From Treponema sp. (lineage in GTDB: Bacteria > Spirochaetota > Spirochaetia > Treponematales > Treponemataceae), in contig JAEDJS010000004.1 in assembly GCA_016296205.1 (NCBI GenBank), positions 1 through 63,099 on the forward strand: a DNA stretch of 63,099 nucleotides, read 5' to 3'. The notes below the pieces were generated by a model that made no database searches, was not told the origin of the DNA, and worked only from the letters and a program-made list of their open reading frames with translations. Below, in pieces: positions 53,509-61,481 of this stretch (its first letter is position 1; every line of letters begins with the position of its first letter). The translations under genes and the position numbers were made by a program.

Positions 53509-54794
53509 TTTTATTTGCACTTCCAGTTTTTTCAAAAAGTTTTGATCCAAAAAATGGGCAGGTAAAATTGAATGAAGAAGTGTGCTTTACAAATACCCCT
53601 TGTGAATTTAAATTAGAAATTCCGGGAGTTGAACCAGATAAAGTTCAGTCTTATATTGAATATCTTCCTGGTGGAATAGAACAAATTTCCAGCAGAAAAG
53701 AGTCGATTATTTCGGAAGAAGGCGGAACTTCTCTGCTATACGTACTTCAATTTAAAAATCCGGGCACAATTCAACTTAAGCCTCTTTTTGTAAGAATTAA
53801 TGGACGTTCTTATCGGATACCCTTTGAAAAATTCAATGTGTATGAAAATCCGGATACAATTTTGCCTGAACTTTCCATCCGACTGGCAGACGGCACAATT
53901 CTTGGAAGCAGATACACTTTTACCCTGGGGCAGCATGTTGAACTTACACTGCTCATAAAATATGCGGTACAGATTGTAAACTTCAAATGGGAAGCACCAC
54001 AAAATGCAGTTCTTAAAGAAATCAAGCGTTATGAAATTACAGAAGGTGTGCCACGAGGAAAAGAATTTTCTTCTGAATCAATTGAGGTTGCAAAATTCGA
54101 CTGGCAGCCATTAAAAGAAGGAAACTGGAGTCTGCCGGAAATACTTGTTACTGCCACTGCGTATAATGGTTCCAGAGTTGATTTAGCACTTCCAGATTGT
54201 GACATTAAAATTTTATCGCCCAAAAATAAAGTAACTCAGAAAAAGGGAGAAACTCTTTTTGATTATGCATTCAGCAAGCCGATAGAAGAAGACAAAGTTC
54301 AGGTAGAAGATCTTAATTCAATGGCTAAGCCGGAAATCCTTGTAAATTTACGGTCTACAGAACGTAGAAGTTTTATGCCTGGAAAAATTGCAAAACAGCG
54401 TAGAAATTTAGAAAAAAGCTGGGGCATCACTTTAACTAGCGACGAATCTTCCAGACCACAATATTTAATGATTTTAATTTCCTGCGGGTTGGTTTTTGTT
54501 GCTTTTGTGATTACGTTGATAATAAAAAGGTTCAGGCTTTCTACAGTATTTTTGATTGTCTTTGTTCCGTTGTTTATTATAGCCGTTATTGGTGGTGTAA
54601 AAATCAGTCATAAAAGAGCAATTTATAACGGTGGTAAAATTGCAACAATCCCGGAATTAAGTGCCAGTTCAAATGTAACTTTACCATTGGGAAGTTGTGT
54701 TAGAATATTGAATCACACTGGTCATTGGTGTTACATCAATAGCAATGATGTTTACGGCTGGGTGGAAGAAAAAAATATTATTCCAATTCAGTAG
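53457..54794 (+). CDS. batD: BatD-type protein with C-terminal SH3-like domain
   Basis: A 445 aa envelope protein with a signal peptide (about 10-27, KQIISGLLILFALPVFSKS) and beta-domains typical of BatD (for example LNEEVCFTNTPCEFKLEIPG). Two membrane helices lie at about 338-355 and 363-380. The tail (about 405-445, NHTGHWCYINSNDVYGWVEEKNI) is an SH3-type fold like SH3_3. Its ATG is 52 nt inside batB. No other start keeps the signal peptide's basic n-region, so the long overlap appears real. Last gene of the bat run. Confidence 0.75.
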   Translation: MEKSAAGIRKQIISGLLILFALPVFSKSFDPKNGQVKLNEEVCFTNTPCEFKLEIPGVEPDKVQSYIEYLPGGIEQISSRKESIISEEGGTSLLYVLQFKNPGTIQLKPLFVRINGRSYRIPFEKFNVYENPDTILPELSIRLADGTILGSRYTFTLGQHVELTLLIKYAVQIVNFKWEAPQNAVLKEIKRYEITEGVPRGKEFSSESIEVAKFDWQPLKEGNWSLPEILVTATAYNGSRVDLALPDCDIKILSPKNKVTQKKGETLFDYAFSKPIEEDKVQVEDLNSMAKPEILVNLRSTERRSFMPGKIAKQRRNLEKSWGITLTSDESSRPQYLMILISCGLVFVAFVITLIIKRFRLSTVFLIVFVPLFIIAVIGGVKISHKRAIYNGGKIATIPELSASSNVTLPLGSCVRILNHTGHWCYINSNDVYGWVEEKNIIPIQ

Positions 54795-54834
54795 AAGTTA
54801 CAGTGATTAATCAATAAATAGAAAGGAAAGGTGA

Positions 54835-55230
54835 ATGGCAAAAACAGATGCGTCAGATTATATGATGAAGTGGCTTGATAAATTTGGCACAGTGGATAAA
54901 GACAGAATTGTAAAAAATGCCAACGAAAACAAAAAACTTCATTCTACTGATTATGCTGCAAAAATGACTCCTCAGGCAACAATTGATCTTCACGGGCAGA
55001 CACGGGACGAAGCCTGGAATACTCTTGATTTGTTTGTGGAAAATTCACTTAAGCGTGGACTAAAAAAAATTCTTATCATTCACGGTAAAGGAAATCATAC
55101 TGGGGAAGGTGAATCTGTTCTTGGCCCATTGGTAAAAACTTATATTGAACAGCACAAACATTTAGGTGCCAGTGGACATCCAGACAGAACAATGGGCGGC
55201 AGTGGTGCAACCTGGGTTCTGCTAAAATAG
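54835..55230 (+). CDS. Smr domain protein
   Basis: A 131 aa protein whose C-terminal half is an Smr domain: TIDLHGQTRDEAWNTLDLF and ILIIHGKGNHTGEGE, ending with SGHPDRTMGGSGATWVLLK. Smr domains act as RNA/DNA nickases or collided-ribosome endonucleases; the DxH and HGxG motifs are intact. The N-terminal third is a helical addition without known function. The start follows AAGGAAAGG. Confidence 0.85.
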   Translation: MAKTDASDYMMKWLDKFGTVDKDRIVKNANENKKLHSTDYAAKMTPQATIDLHGQTRDEAWNTLDLFVENSLKRGLKKILIIHGKGNHTGEGESVLGPLVKTYIEQHKHLGASGHPDRTMGGSGATWVLLK

Positions 55231-55289
55231 GCAAATAAAAAAACAGTTGCCAAATCAACATAAATTAGTTAAATTAAATTTGGAGCAAA

Positions 55290-55880
55290 ATGGAAGATTA
55301 CTACAAAATTCTTGGGGTAGAAAAAACTGCCACTGACGAACAGATTAAAAAAGCGTATAGAAATCTCGCATTCAAATATCATCCGGATAAAAACCCTGGT
55401 GATAAAAATGCGGAAGAAATGTTTAAAAAAATTAACGAAGCTTATTCTGTTTTAGGTGATTCTTCTAAGCGCAAACAATATGATAGTTACGGTTCCAGTT
55501 ATTCCAGTGGAAGTTATGGCTCAAACAATGGAAGGGGTTCAACTTATTCTGGTGGAACTTATGGCGACTATGGTGATTTCTGGGAACGAATGTACGAAGA
55601 AGCCAGAAGGCGTCAGTATCAGCAGACACAAAGTTCAAGTCAGAGACAATCAGAAGATCCTTATGACTCTTATACCTGGACAACAAGATCCACAAATTAT
55701 TCTCCGCGGCAGGAAGGGTTCCAAAATCTTGTTAAAGGTGCGTTTCAGGGATTGGCAAGTCTGGCAGGTCTTTCTGTTTTAGGCTGGCTGTTTCCAATCA
55801 ACATAATCCTTATTGTAAGTGCCGCCCGGGGTTTGATGGGACTGTTAAAAGGCATTAAGATGATTGTGTTGGGAAGATAA
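55290..55880 (+). CDS. J-domain protein with membrane-anchored C-terminus
   Basis: A 196 aa co-chaperone. The J domain (1-65) has the HPD motif (KYHPDKNPGDKNAEEMFKKI). A Gly/Ser/Tyr-rich linker (about 70-105) and a glutamine/serine-rich part follow. The last 45 residues are hydrophobic (GLASLAGLSVLGWLFPINIILIV), so it is probably tail-anchored in the membrane. It has no zinc-finger or CTD and is a class C J-protein. It should stimulate DnaK locally at the membrane. GGAG precedes the ATG. Confidence 0.8.
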   Translation: MEDYYKILGVEKTATDEQIKKAYRNLAFKYHPDKNPGDKNAEEMFKKINEAYSVLGDSSKRKQYDSYGSSYSSGSYGSNNGRGSTYSGGTYGDYGDFWERMYEEARRRQYQQTQSSSQRQSEDPYDSYTWTTRSTNYSPRQEGFQNLVKGAFQGLASLAGLSVLGWLFPINIILIVSAARGLMGLLKGIKMIVLGR

Positions 55881-55895
55881 AAAATTGTTTAAAAT

Positions 55896-55930
55896 AAAAA
55901 AAGTCACCGCAAGTGGAATCGGGTGACTTT
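55896..55930 (-). terminator. Terminator between the J-protein gene and infA
   Basis: AAAGTCACC and GGTGACTTT form a 9-bp stem around a 13-nt loop. On the minus strand it is followed by a T-run (55896-55902), so it ends infA. Since the stem is symmetric it could also serve the convergent J-protein gene. Confidence 0.8.
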
Positions 55931-55957
55931 GTTAGAATCAATTTTGAAGTATGGCCA

Positions 55958-56176
55958 TTAACGTTCGCGGAAAATAATTCTTCCTTTATTTAAATCATAA
56001 GGAGAAAGAGCAACTTTTACGCTGTCACCAGGAACAATTCTGATGTAGTGCTTTCTCATTTTTCCACTCAAATGTGCAAGAATGATATGCCCATTCTGCA
56101 ATTCAACTCTGAACATTGTATTTGGAAGTGCTTCCTTAACAATGCCTTCTACTTCAATAGCTTCTTCTTTAGCCAC
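55958..56176 (-). CDS. infA: Translation initiation factor IF-1
   Basis: A 72 aa S1/OB-fold protein, MAKEEAIEVEGIVKEALPNTMFRVELQNGHIILAHLSGKM... matching IF-1 over its whole length. It binds the 30S A site during initiation with IF-2 and IF-3. The start is GTG (56176), with GGAGGA 5 nt before it. It stands alone outside ribosomal protein operons. Confidence 0.93.
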   Translation of the reverse strand: MAKEEAIEVEGIVKEALPNTMFRVELQNGHIILAHLSGKMRKHYIRIVPGDSVKVALSPYDLNKGRIIFRER

Positions 56177-56276
56177 GATTCCTCCAAAAAATATTTGCCT
56201 TTTAGCAATTTTAATTTTATACTATTATGATAAAAAGACATAATTTAGTCAACTGAGTTTACTATTGTGTAACCTG

Positions 56277-56306
56277 TTTACATTGAATGTGTTTATTCAG
56301 TATAAT
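56277..56306 (+). promoter_or_regulatory. Promoter of the dksA-type gene with inverted repeat
   Basis: TTTACA (56277-56282), 18 bp, TATAAT (56301-56306). The inverted repeat TGTAA-CCTGT-TTACA (56268-56282) overlaps the -35 and might bind a regulator. A strong AGGGAGGAG ribosome site follows. Confidence 0.45.
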
Positions 56307-56332
56307 CTCTCAGTACTTCAAGGGAGGAGCAG

Positions 56333-56686
56333 ATGAAGAAAGATTTTCCTGAAAAAATGAAAAAGAGACTTCTGGAACAGCGAAAAGAAATTTTGAGCAG
56401 ACTTAACAATCAAAGTGACGAAATGAAGAGTCTTGTTGGAACAGATGAAAGCGGAGATGACGCGGACATTGCATCAGTTGCAGTAGAAAGGGCACTTCTT
56501 GATTCATTAAATGAACAGGATTCACTTACATTGCAGCAGATAGACAGAGCTTTGGCAAGAATTGAACAGGGCAAATATGGTGTTTGTATAAAATGTGGTA
56601 AAGATATTCCAGAAGGACGTCTTGAAGCATTACCGTACGCTGGACTTTGCATTCAGTGTAAAACAGTTGATGAACGCCGTGGATAA
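56333..56686 (+). CDS. TraR/DksA-family zinc-finger protein
   Basis: A 117 aa protein of the DksA/TraR type that acts on RNA polymerase through its secondary channel. A coiled helical hairpin (about 1-80) is followed by the Cys4 zinc motif CIKCGKDIPEGRLEALPYAGLCIQC. Only the 117 aa length and the DDADIASVAVERALLDSL segment decide between DksA and the shorter YocK/TraR branch; it looks like the generic dksA-like subgroup. The ATG follows AGGGAGGAG. It converges with the PHP gene, 3 nt apart. Confidence 0.85.
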   Translation: MKKDFPEKMKKRLLEQRKEILSRLNNQSDEMKSLVGTDESGDDADIASVAVERALLDSLNEQDSLTLQQIDRALARIEQGKYGVCIKCGKDIPEGRLEALPYAGLCIQCKTVDERRG

Positions 56687-56689
56687 TTT

Positions 56690-57556
56690 CTAAATCTTTT
56701 GGCTTTTAACACCGCCGGTTGTAATGAAATGCAATTCGTTATAGCCGGCTTTTTTTATGTAGCTTATTCCTTCTTCAAACCAGAAATCAAGATAATCTTT
56801 ATTGTGACAGTCAGAATTAATTGTAACCGGAACATTGTTTTCTTTGAGCAGTTCCAGAAAGTAAGCTGAAGGATAAGGAGTGTCCAGATAACCACGGGCA
56901 ATAGCACCAGTATTTATTTCTGCAATACAACCATTTTTTGCAATAGCTTTTGCAGTGAGTTTTAATTCTTTTTTATACCAGCTATCTTTTGGGTTAAACA
57001 AATTATTAAATTTATTCTGCTTGGAAATTAAATCCGGGTGGGCGATAATGTGGAAATTTCCGTTGCTGAGCATTTCTCGCTGATATTTAAAATATGTTTG
57101 AACTGCCAGTTTTTTATTGCCTTTAAAATATTTTTTTATTCCGTCAAGAATTGAATCTAAACTTCCATCGGCTTCAAAAAATCCACCGTTGCCTGGAACA
57201 AAATGAACTGCTCCAATCAAATAGTCGATATTAAAATCTTTGTATTTTTCTACAACTGGAGTGCAGAGATTTGCAAAGTAGTCGGCTTCAAAACCAAGTA
57301 AGATTTGAATCCGGTCTTTAAATTCAACTTTTAACTGATTAATCTGGTCTGCATATTCACCATGATTTTTTGCACCAACCGACCAGTCAACTGCAAAAGG
57401 ATACATGGAATGACCGCTGAACCCAAGAATGTTAAAGTTTTTTTCCAGCGCAGTCAAAACCATTTCCCGGGGAGAATCTTTGCCGTCGCAGAAATTTGTG
57501 TGAGTGTGGTAATTTGTTTTTGTTAATCCAAGGCTTTGGTAGAAGCTTTTACTCAT
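56690..57556 (-). CDS. PHP-domain histidinol-phosphatase-like protein (HisK type)
   Basis: A 288 aa PHP metallophosphatase. Metal ligands show in TNYHTHTNFCDGKDSPREM, LGFSGHS, GFEADYF, HIIAHPDL and INSDCHN. The family removes phosphate from histidinol-phosphate, but it includes other phosphatases. No histidine operon is near, so the substrate is uncertain. The start ATG overlaps the kinase stop (ATGA on the minus strand), so it is co-expressed with the two-component genes. Confidence 0.75.
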   Translation of the reverse strand: MSKSFYQSLGLTKTNYHTHTNFCDGKDSPREMVLTALEKNFNILGFSGHSMYPFAVDWSVGAKNHGEYADQINQLKVEFKDRIQILLGFEADYFANLCTPVVEKYKDFNIDYLIGAVHFVPGNGGFFEADGSLDSILDGIKKYFKGNKKLAVQTYFKYQREMLSNGNFHIIAHPDLISKQNKFNNLFNPKDSWYKKELKLTAKAIAKNGCIAEINTGAIARGYLDTPYPSAYFLELLKENNVPVTINSDCHNKDYLDFWFEEGISYIKKAGYNELHFITTGGVKSQKI

Positions 57557-59598
57557 AATGAATTTTTCCAGTTTTCAGAAATTTTTTTAAATGAAACAAA
57601 GGCCAGTGCAAAGTCGATTCGTTTTGCTTCAACTCCAATATAATCTTTTTCTTTTGCATAATCGTTCATTTCTTTACTAAAACGGGCAAGGAGAGATGCG
57701 TTGATTGTTGCGCTTGAGCCTTTAAGTGTATGACTCAACCTTTGAATGACTTCTTCATTGTTGGGAATATCTTTTAATGCGTCTTCCAGCTGTTCAAGAA
57801 TTTTTTCTGTTTGAGTAACAAAAGAGTCAAGAAGTTCAACTCCAAGATTTTTGTCGCCGTCGATTGTTTCCATAAAACCGGCCAAATCCCATTCTTCCTG
57901 GCTTGATGTAGAAAGACTGGCAACAAACAGAAATTCTTTGCTTTGAGGAATTGCAAGAACAGCATTCCACTTTAAAAGAAGCTGCTTAACGGCATGTTTG
58001 TTAAAAGGTTTAACGATAATGTCATTAATTCCAACTTCGCGGTATTCTTTAAACGCCTGGGAATCATTGTTTGCCGTACATGCAACGATTACTCCGTTGT
58101 AGTTTAAATTTCTGATATCAATAGTGGCATCCATACCGTTTTTATTTGGCATTTGAATGTCCATAAAAATCATATCAATATCTGGATGTTCCTTGATTGT
58201 TTCTACTGCCTGCACACCGTCTTCTGAACTAAAGACAATTGCCCCGAATTTTTCAAGGAAGGTTTCGATAATTTTTCTATTTACCGGATGATCTTCTGCA
58301 ACAAGAATTTTTACATCTTTTGCCAGTTCGCTGTCGTCCGGTGGAGTGTAAGTTGTGGCTGCTGGTGCTACAACAACTGGTAGTTCCTGAACCGGCAGTT
58401 CCTGGATTCCGTGAGGTTCTGCACCGATTATTTCCATTGAATTTGAAGCTTCTGCCGCAGAAAGTTCTGGTACAAAATTCTCCTGTAAAAGCTTGTAAAT
58501 TTTGCTTCGTTTGGCAGGTTTATATAAATATCCTTTGAACCAGTTGAGCATCTTCATTTTTGCGTCTTTGCCCATCTGTCCTTCTGGTACAAGCATGTAC
58601 ATATCCAGGTTTGTAATGTTTGCGTTGTGATTGATTTTGCTTGCCAGATGCCATCCGTCTGTTTTATCAAGAGTCATAGAAATAAAACAGATTGTGAAGG
58701 GGCTGTTTTCTTTCTGGGAATTTTCCAGGAGTTCGATTGCTTCTGAACTTTTGGTTGTGGTAAAAATATTTCCTATTCCAAATGACCGGATTTTTTTTGC
58801 CAGTGCCAATGCGCTGATTTCTGTGTTTTCTACAATTAAAATTTTTGTTTTTGGCGGAACCTGAAGGTCGGAATATTCATCAAATTCGTCCATGAAGGAT
58901 TTTTCCAGTGGAATTGTGAACCAGAAAATTGCTCCTCCATTAGGATTATCTTTAACTCCTATATGACCGTGCATTACGTCAATTAAATTTTTACAGATAG
59001 AAAGTCCAAGACCTGTTCCGCCGTATTTTCGGGTGGTGCTTGTATCTGCCTGATAAAATTTTTTAAAAATATCTTGCTTTTTATCGTCTGGAATACCAAT
59101 ACCAGTATCTTCTACTTCAAAAAGAAGTGAATCATTTACTTGCTTAAGACGGAACAGAATGTAGCCGCTGGACGTAAATTTAACTGCATTTTTTGCAAGA
59201 TTCAGAATTACCTGCTGTACACGAGTTGGGTCGCCCATAATTGCATTGGGAATTGTGTAGTCAATATCGGTGATTACCTCGATTCCTTTGTTATAGGCTT
59301 CCATACAAATTAAATCAACAACTTTTTCGGTAAGAGACTTAATATTGTAAGGAATGCTTTCCAGTTTGAATTCTTCAGATTGAATTTTTGTAAAATCCAG
59401 AATGTCATTAGCCAGCTGCAGCAGAACATTTGCACTAAATTGAATCTGGCGCACATATTCTGACTGCTCGTTATCCAGATTTGTGTCTTCCATTAATTCC
59501 GCAGTACCAACAATTGTCTGGATTGGAGTACGGATTTCGTGAAGCATACTGGCTAAAAAACGTGTGCCGCTTTCTATTGAATTCTGATTATCGGACAT
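57553..59598 (-). CDS. Hybrid sensor histidine kinase with HPt domain, no sensor module
   Basis: A 681 aa soluble kinase. HisKA starts directly at residue 14 with FLASMLHEIRTPIQTI (His20). The ATPase domain (about 110-230) has NLAKNAVKFTSSGYI, FEVEDTGIGIPDDKK and KYGGTGLGLSICKNL. Receiver 1 (about 253-370) reads FISMTLDKTDG and lacks the phospho-accepting Asp, so it is probably structural. Receiver 2 (about 428-545) is canonical (FMDIQMPNKNG). The HPt His is near 623 (LSHTLKGSSATI). There is no PAS, GAF or membrane domain, so the input is by protein contact. It is followed by the PHP gene and preceded by its likely partner regulator. Confidence 0.85.
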   Translation of the reverse strand: MSDNQNSIESGTRFLASMLHEIRTPIQTIVGTAELMEDTNLDNEQSEYVRQIQFSANVLLQLANDILDFTKIQSEEFKLESIPYNIKSLTEKVVDLICMEAYNKGIEVITDIDYTIPNAIMGDPTRVQQVILNLAKNAVKFTSSGYILFRLKQVNDSLLFEVEDTGIGIPDDKKQDIFKKFYQADTSTTRKYGGTGLGLSICKNLIDVMHGHIGVKDNPNGGAIFWFTIPLEKSFMDEFDEYSDLQVPPKTKILIVENTEISALALAKKIRSFGIGNIFTTTKSSEAIELLENSQKENSPFTICFISMTLDKTDGWHLASKINHNANITNLDMYMLVPEGQMGKDAKMKMLNWFKGYLYKPAKRSKIYKLLQENFVPELSAAEASNSMEIIGAEPHGIQELPVQELPVVVAPAATTYTPPDDSELAKDVKILVAEDHPVNRKIIETFLEKFGAIVFSSEDGVQAVETIKEHPDIDMIFMDIQMPNKNGMDATIDIRNLNYNGVIVACTANNDSQAFKEYREVGINDIIVKPFNKHAVKQLLLKWNAVLAIPQSKEFLFVASLSTSSQEEWDLAGFMETIDGDKNLGVELLDSFVTQTEKILEQLEDALKDIPNNEEVIQRLSHTLKGSSATINASLLARFSKEMNDYAKEKDYIGVEAKRIDFALAFVSFKKISENWKNSL

Positions 59599-59601
59599 TT
59601 A

Positions 59602-60855
59602 TTATTTTCTCTGGGTTTTGTGCAGAATTTCCATTGATTTTTGAACAACTACTTCTGGTTTCTGAGGCTTGATCATAAATGATTTTGCTCCAAGAGTAAG
59701 TGTCTGCATAACAGCATCTCTCTGAGTTACCTGAGAGTAAACAACAATGGGAGTCTTGTAGGATTTTTCCTGGAGATTTTTTAGCACATCGAATCCGTTA
59801 AGGCCAGGCATATAAATATCAAGGATAACAAGATCAAAATGCTGTTTTGATACGGCGTTCATAAATTCTATACTTGAGTCGAATGGAATTGATTTAGCGT
59901 TTACAGTTTCAAAAGCAGCAGAAAGAAGTTTGCGGATAACTGCATCATCATCTACGATTGCTACATTTATCTGACCACCAGTTTCGCTGGCCGGCATAAC
60001 TCCTGAATCACTCATGAAGCGCATTTCAATTGAACCTTCTGTTGTGTCTGCATCGGCAGAAAGAAGTTTATCACTGATTAAATCCTGGTCAGATTCACCT
60101 GTGTGAGTATTAACAACATCACCAAGAATTTTTGTAATGTCAGAAGCAACTTCGATTCCATCGTATTCCTTGTGACCATCAATAAACTGCTGGCAGATTT
60201 CATCCAGGGAAAGAATTTTTACGTTTTTCTTTTGAATGCGAGCGTCATCAAGAATATTGTCTACAAGCAGTTCCAGATTAATTCCATCAACAAAAGAAAG
60301 CTGGAGATCTGTGAGAAGAATAATAACTTTTGGCATTTCCAGTTGATGAGCATCAATCAGTTCCGGAAGTTTGTATTTTAAAAGTGCAAGTTTTTCACGG
60401 TTAAGACCCTGGGCAATATCAATAAAAATAATATTTCCTTTAAGATGAACTTCAAGAACACAGGGAGTTACGTCAATAGAAAAAGTCTGTTTTAAAATTT
60501 TACCGATGGATTCAAAGAAAATATCAAATTTAATTGGCTTTGTAAAATATTTGATTACTCCATACTGTGAAAGCAGCGTAAGTTTATCCTGAGGAAGAAC
60601 AGGTCCGCTTACAATCATTGGAATTGTTTTTGCATTAGGATCTTTTAATTTGTCCTCTAAAAAATGCACAATAACATTAATTGACTGTGGCGAATCTAAA
60701 TCAAGAATTACCAGGTCTGGCAAGGAAGTGACCATTTTTGTAAAAGCATCCCGTTCAACAGTAGCAGTGTCAACATCAACTTTTTCTGCTGTGAGTTTCT
60801 CTTTTAAAAATTCCCGGAACATTGGTGAGGCATCAATAAGTAAAACGCGTTTCAT
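59602..60855 (-). CDS. Double-receiver response regulator with STAS-like middle domain
   Basis: A 417 aa protein. The N-terminal receiver (1-120) begins KRVLLIDASPMFREF, with Asp52 (LVILDLDSPQ). The C-terminal receiver (about 290-410) is canonical (VAIVDDDAVIRK; LVILDIYMPGLNG; VVYSQV; FMIKPQKP). Between them, residues about 125-240 (for example VLEVHLKGNIIFIDIAQGL and KVIILLTDLQLSFVDGINLELLVD) look like a STAS or anti-sigma-antagonist-type domain. No DNA-binding domain is present. It is 3 nt upstream of the hybrid kinase and shares its transcript. A leaderless promoter precedes it. Confidence 0.75.
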   Translation of the reverse strand: MKRVLLIDASPMFREFLKEKLTAEKVDVDTATVERDAFTKMVTSLPDLVILDLDSPQSINVIVHFLEDKLKDPNAKTIPMIVSGPVLPQDKLTLLSQYGVIKYFTKPIKFDIFFESIGKILKQTFSIDVTPCVLEVHLKGNIIFIDIAQGLNREKLALLKYKLPELIDAHQLEMPKVIILLTDLQLSFVDGINLELLVDNILDDARIQKKNVKILSLDEICQQFIDGHKEYDGIEVASDITKILGDVVNTHTGESDQDLISDKLLSADADTTEGSIEMRFMSDSGVMPASETGGQINVAIVDDDAVIRKLLSAAFETVNAKSIPFDSSIEFMNAVSKQHFDLVILDIYMPGLNGFDVLKNLQEKSYKTPIVVYSQVTQRDAVMQTLTLGAKSFMIKPQKPEVVVQKSMEILHKTQRK

Positions 60856-60861
60856 AATTAT

Positions 60862-60890
60862 ATTTTACACCATATATTGAAAATTGTGAA
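60862..60890 (-). promoter_or_regulatory. Promoter, leaderless type, for the kinase/regulator operon
   Basis: On the minus strand TTCACA (60885-60890), 17 bp, TAAAAT (60862-60867), then 6 nt to the ATG at 60855. It is back-to-back with the DJ-1 promoter; the two -35 boxes are only 2 bp apart. Confidence 0.6.
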
Positions 60891-60905
60891 CATGTGATTT
60901 AGAAT
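60877..60905 (+). promoter_or_regulatory. Promoter, leaderless type, for the DJ-1 gene
   Basis: TTGAAA (60877-60882), 17 bp, TAGAAT (60900-60905), then 6 nt to the ATG at 60912. It interleaves with the divergent operon promoter. Confidence 0.6.
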
Positions 60906-60911
60906 TGAAGT

Positions 60912-61481
60912 ATGAAAGCGATTTTTTTTTTAGCAGATGGATTTGAAGAAATAGAAGCTTTGAGTCCAGTTGATTATTTAAGACGCTCTGGTGTTGAAGT
61001 TACAACAGTTAGTGTTCTGGGAAATTCTGTTGTTCATGGAGCCCACAAGGTTGATGTTATTGCAGATTGTTCGTTAAAACAGTTTATTGATTCTGGGAAT
61101 ATTCGGGAAATTGATGCAGTTGTTATTCCTGGTGGAATGCCGGGTGCTTCTAATATTGCATCAAATTCAGAAGCCCTGGATATTATTCAGAAAATTTTTG
61201 ACAGTGGTAAACTGGTGGCAGCAATTTGTGCAAGTCCGGCAGTGGTTCTTGGGCAGACAAATGTTCTTAACGGAAAAAAATGGTGCTGCTACCCTGGAAT
61301 GGCCCATAACGCCGGAAATTTTACTGTTTCCTATGATTCTTCCAGAAGGGTGATTGCTGATGGTAATCTGATTACTGCAATTGGTCCTGGCGCTGCAGAA
61401 GAATTTAGTGTAGAAATAGTAAATTATCTTCGGGGAAGTGAAGTAAAATCAAAGGTATTTTCTGCTGCTCAAATTCGTTGA
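60912..61481 (+). CDS. DJ-1/PfpI-family protein
   Basis: A 189 aa DJ-1-type protein. The conserved Glu near the start (DGFEEIEALSPVDYLRR) and the nucleophile Cys in VAAICASPAVVLG are present. Family members are glyoxalases/deglycases or chaperones for stressed cells. The ATG has no ribosome site and lies 6 nt after a -10. It is divergent to the kinase operon with a 56 bp gap between starts. Confidence 0.85.
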   Translation: MKAIFFLADGFEEIEALSPVDYLRRSGVEVTTVSVLGNSVVHGAHKVDVIADCSLKQFIDSGNIREIDAVVIPGGMPGASNIASNSEALDIIQKIFDSGKLVAAICASPAVVLGQTNVLNGKKWCCYPGMAHNAGNFTVSYDSSRRVIADGNLITAIGPGAAEEFSVEIVNYLRGSEVKSKVFSAAQIR

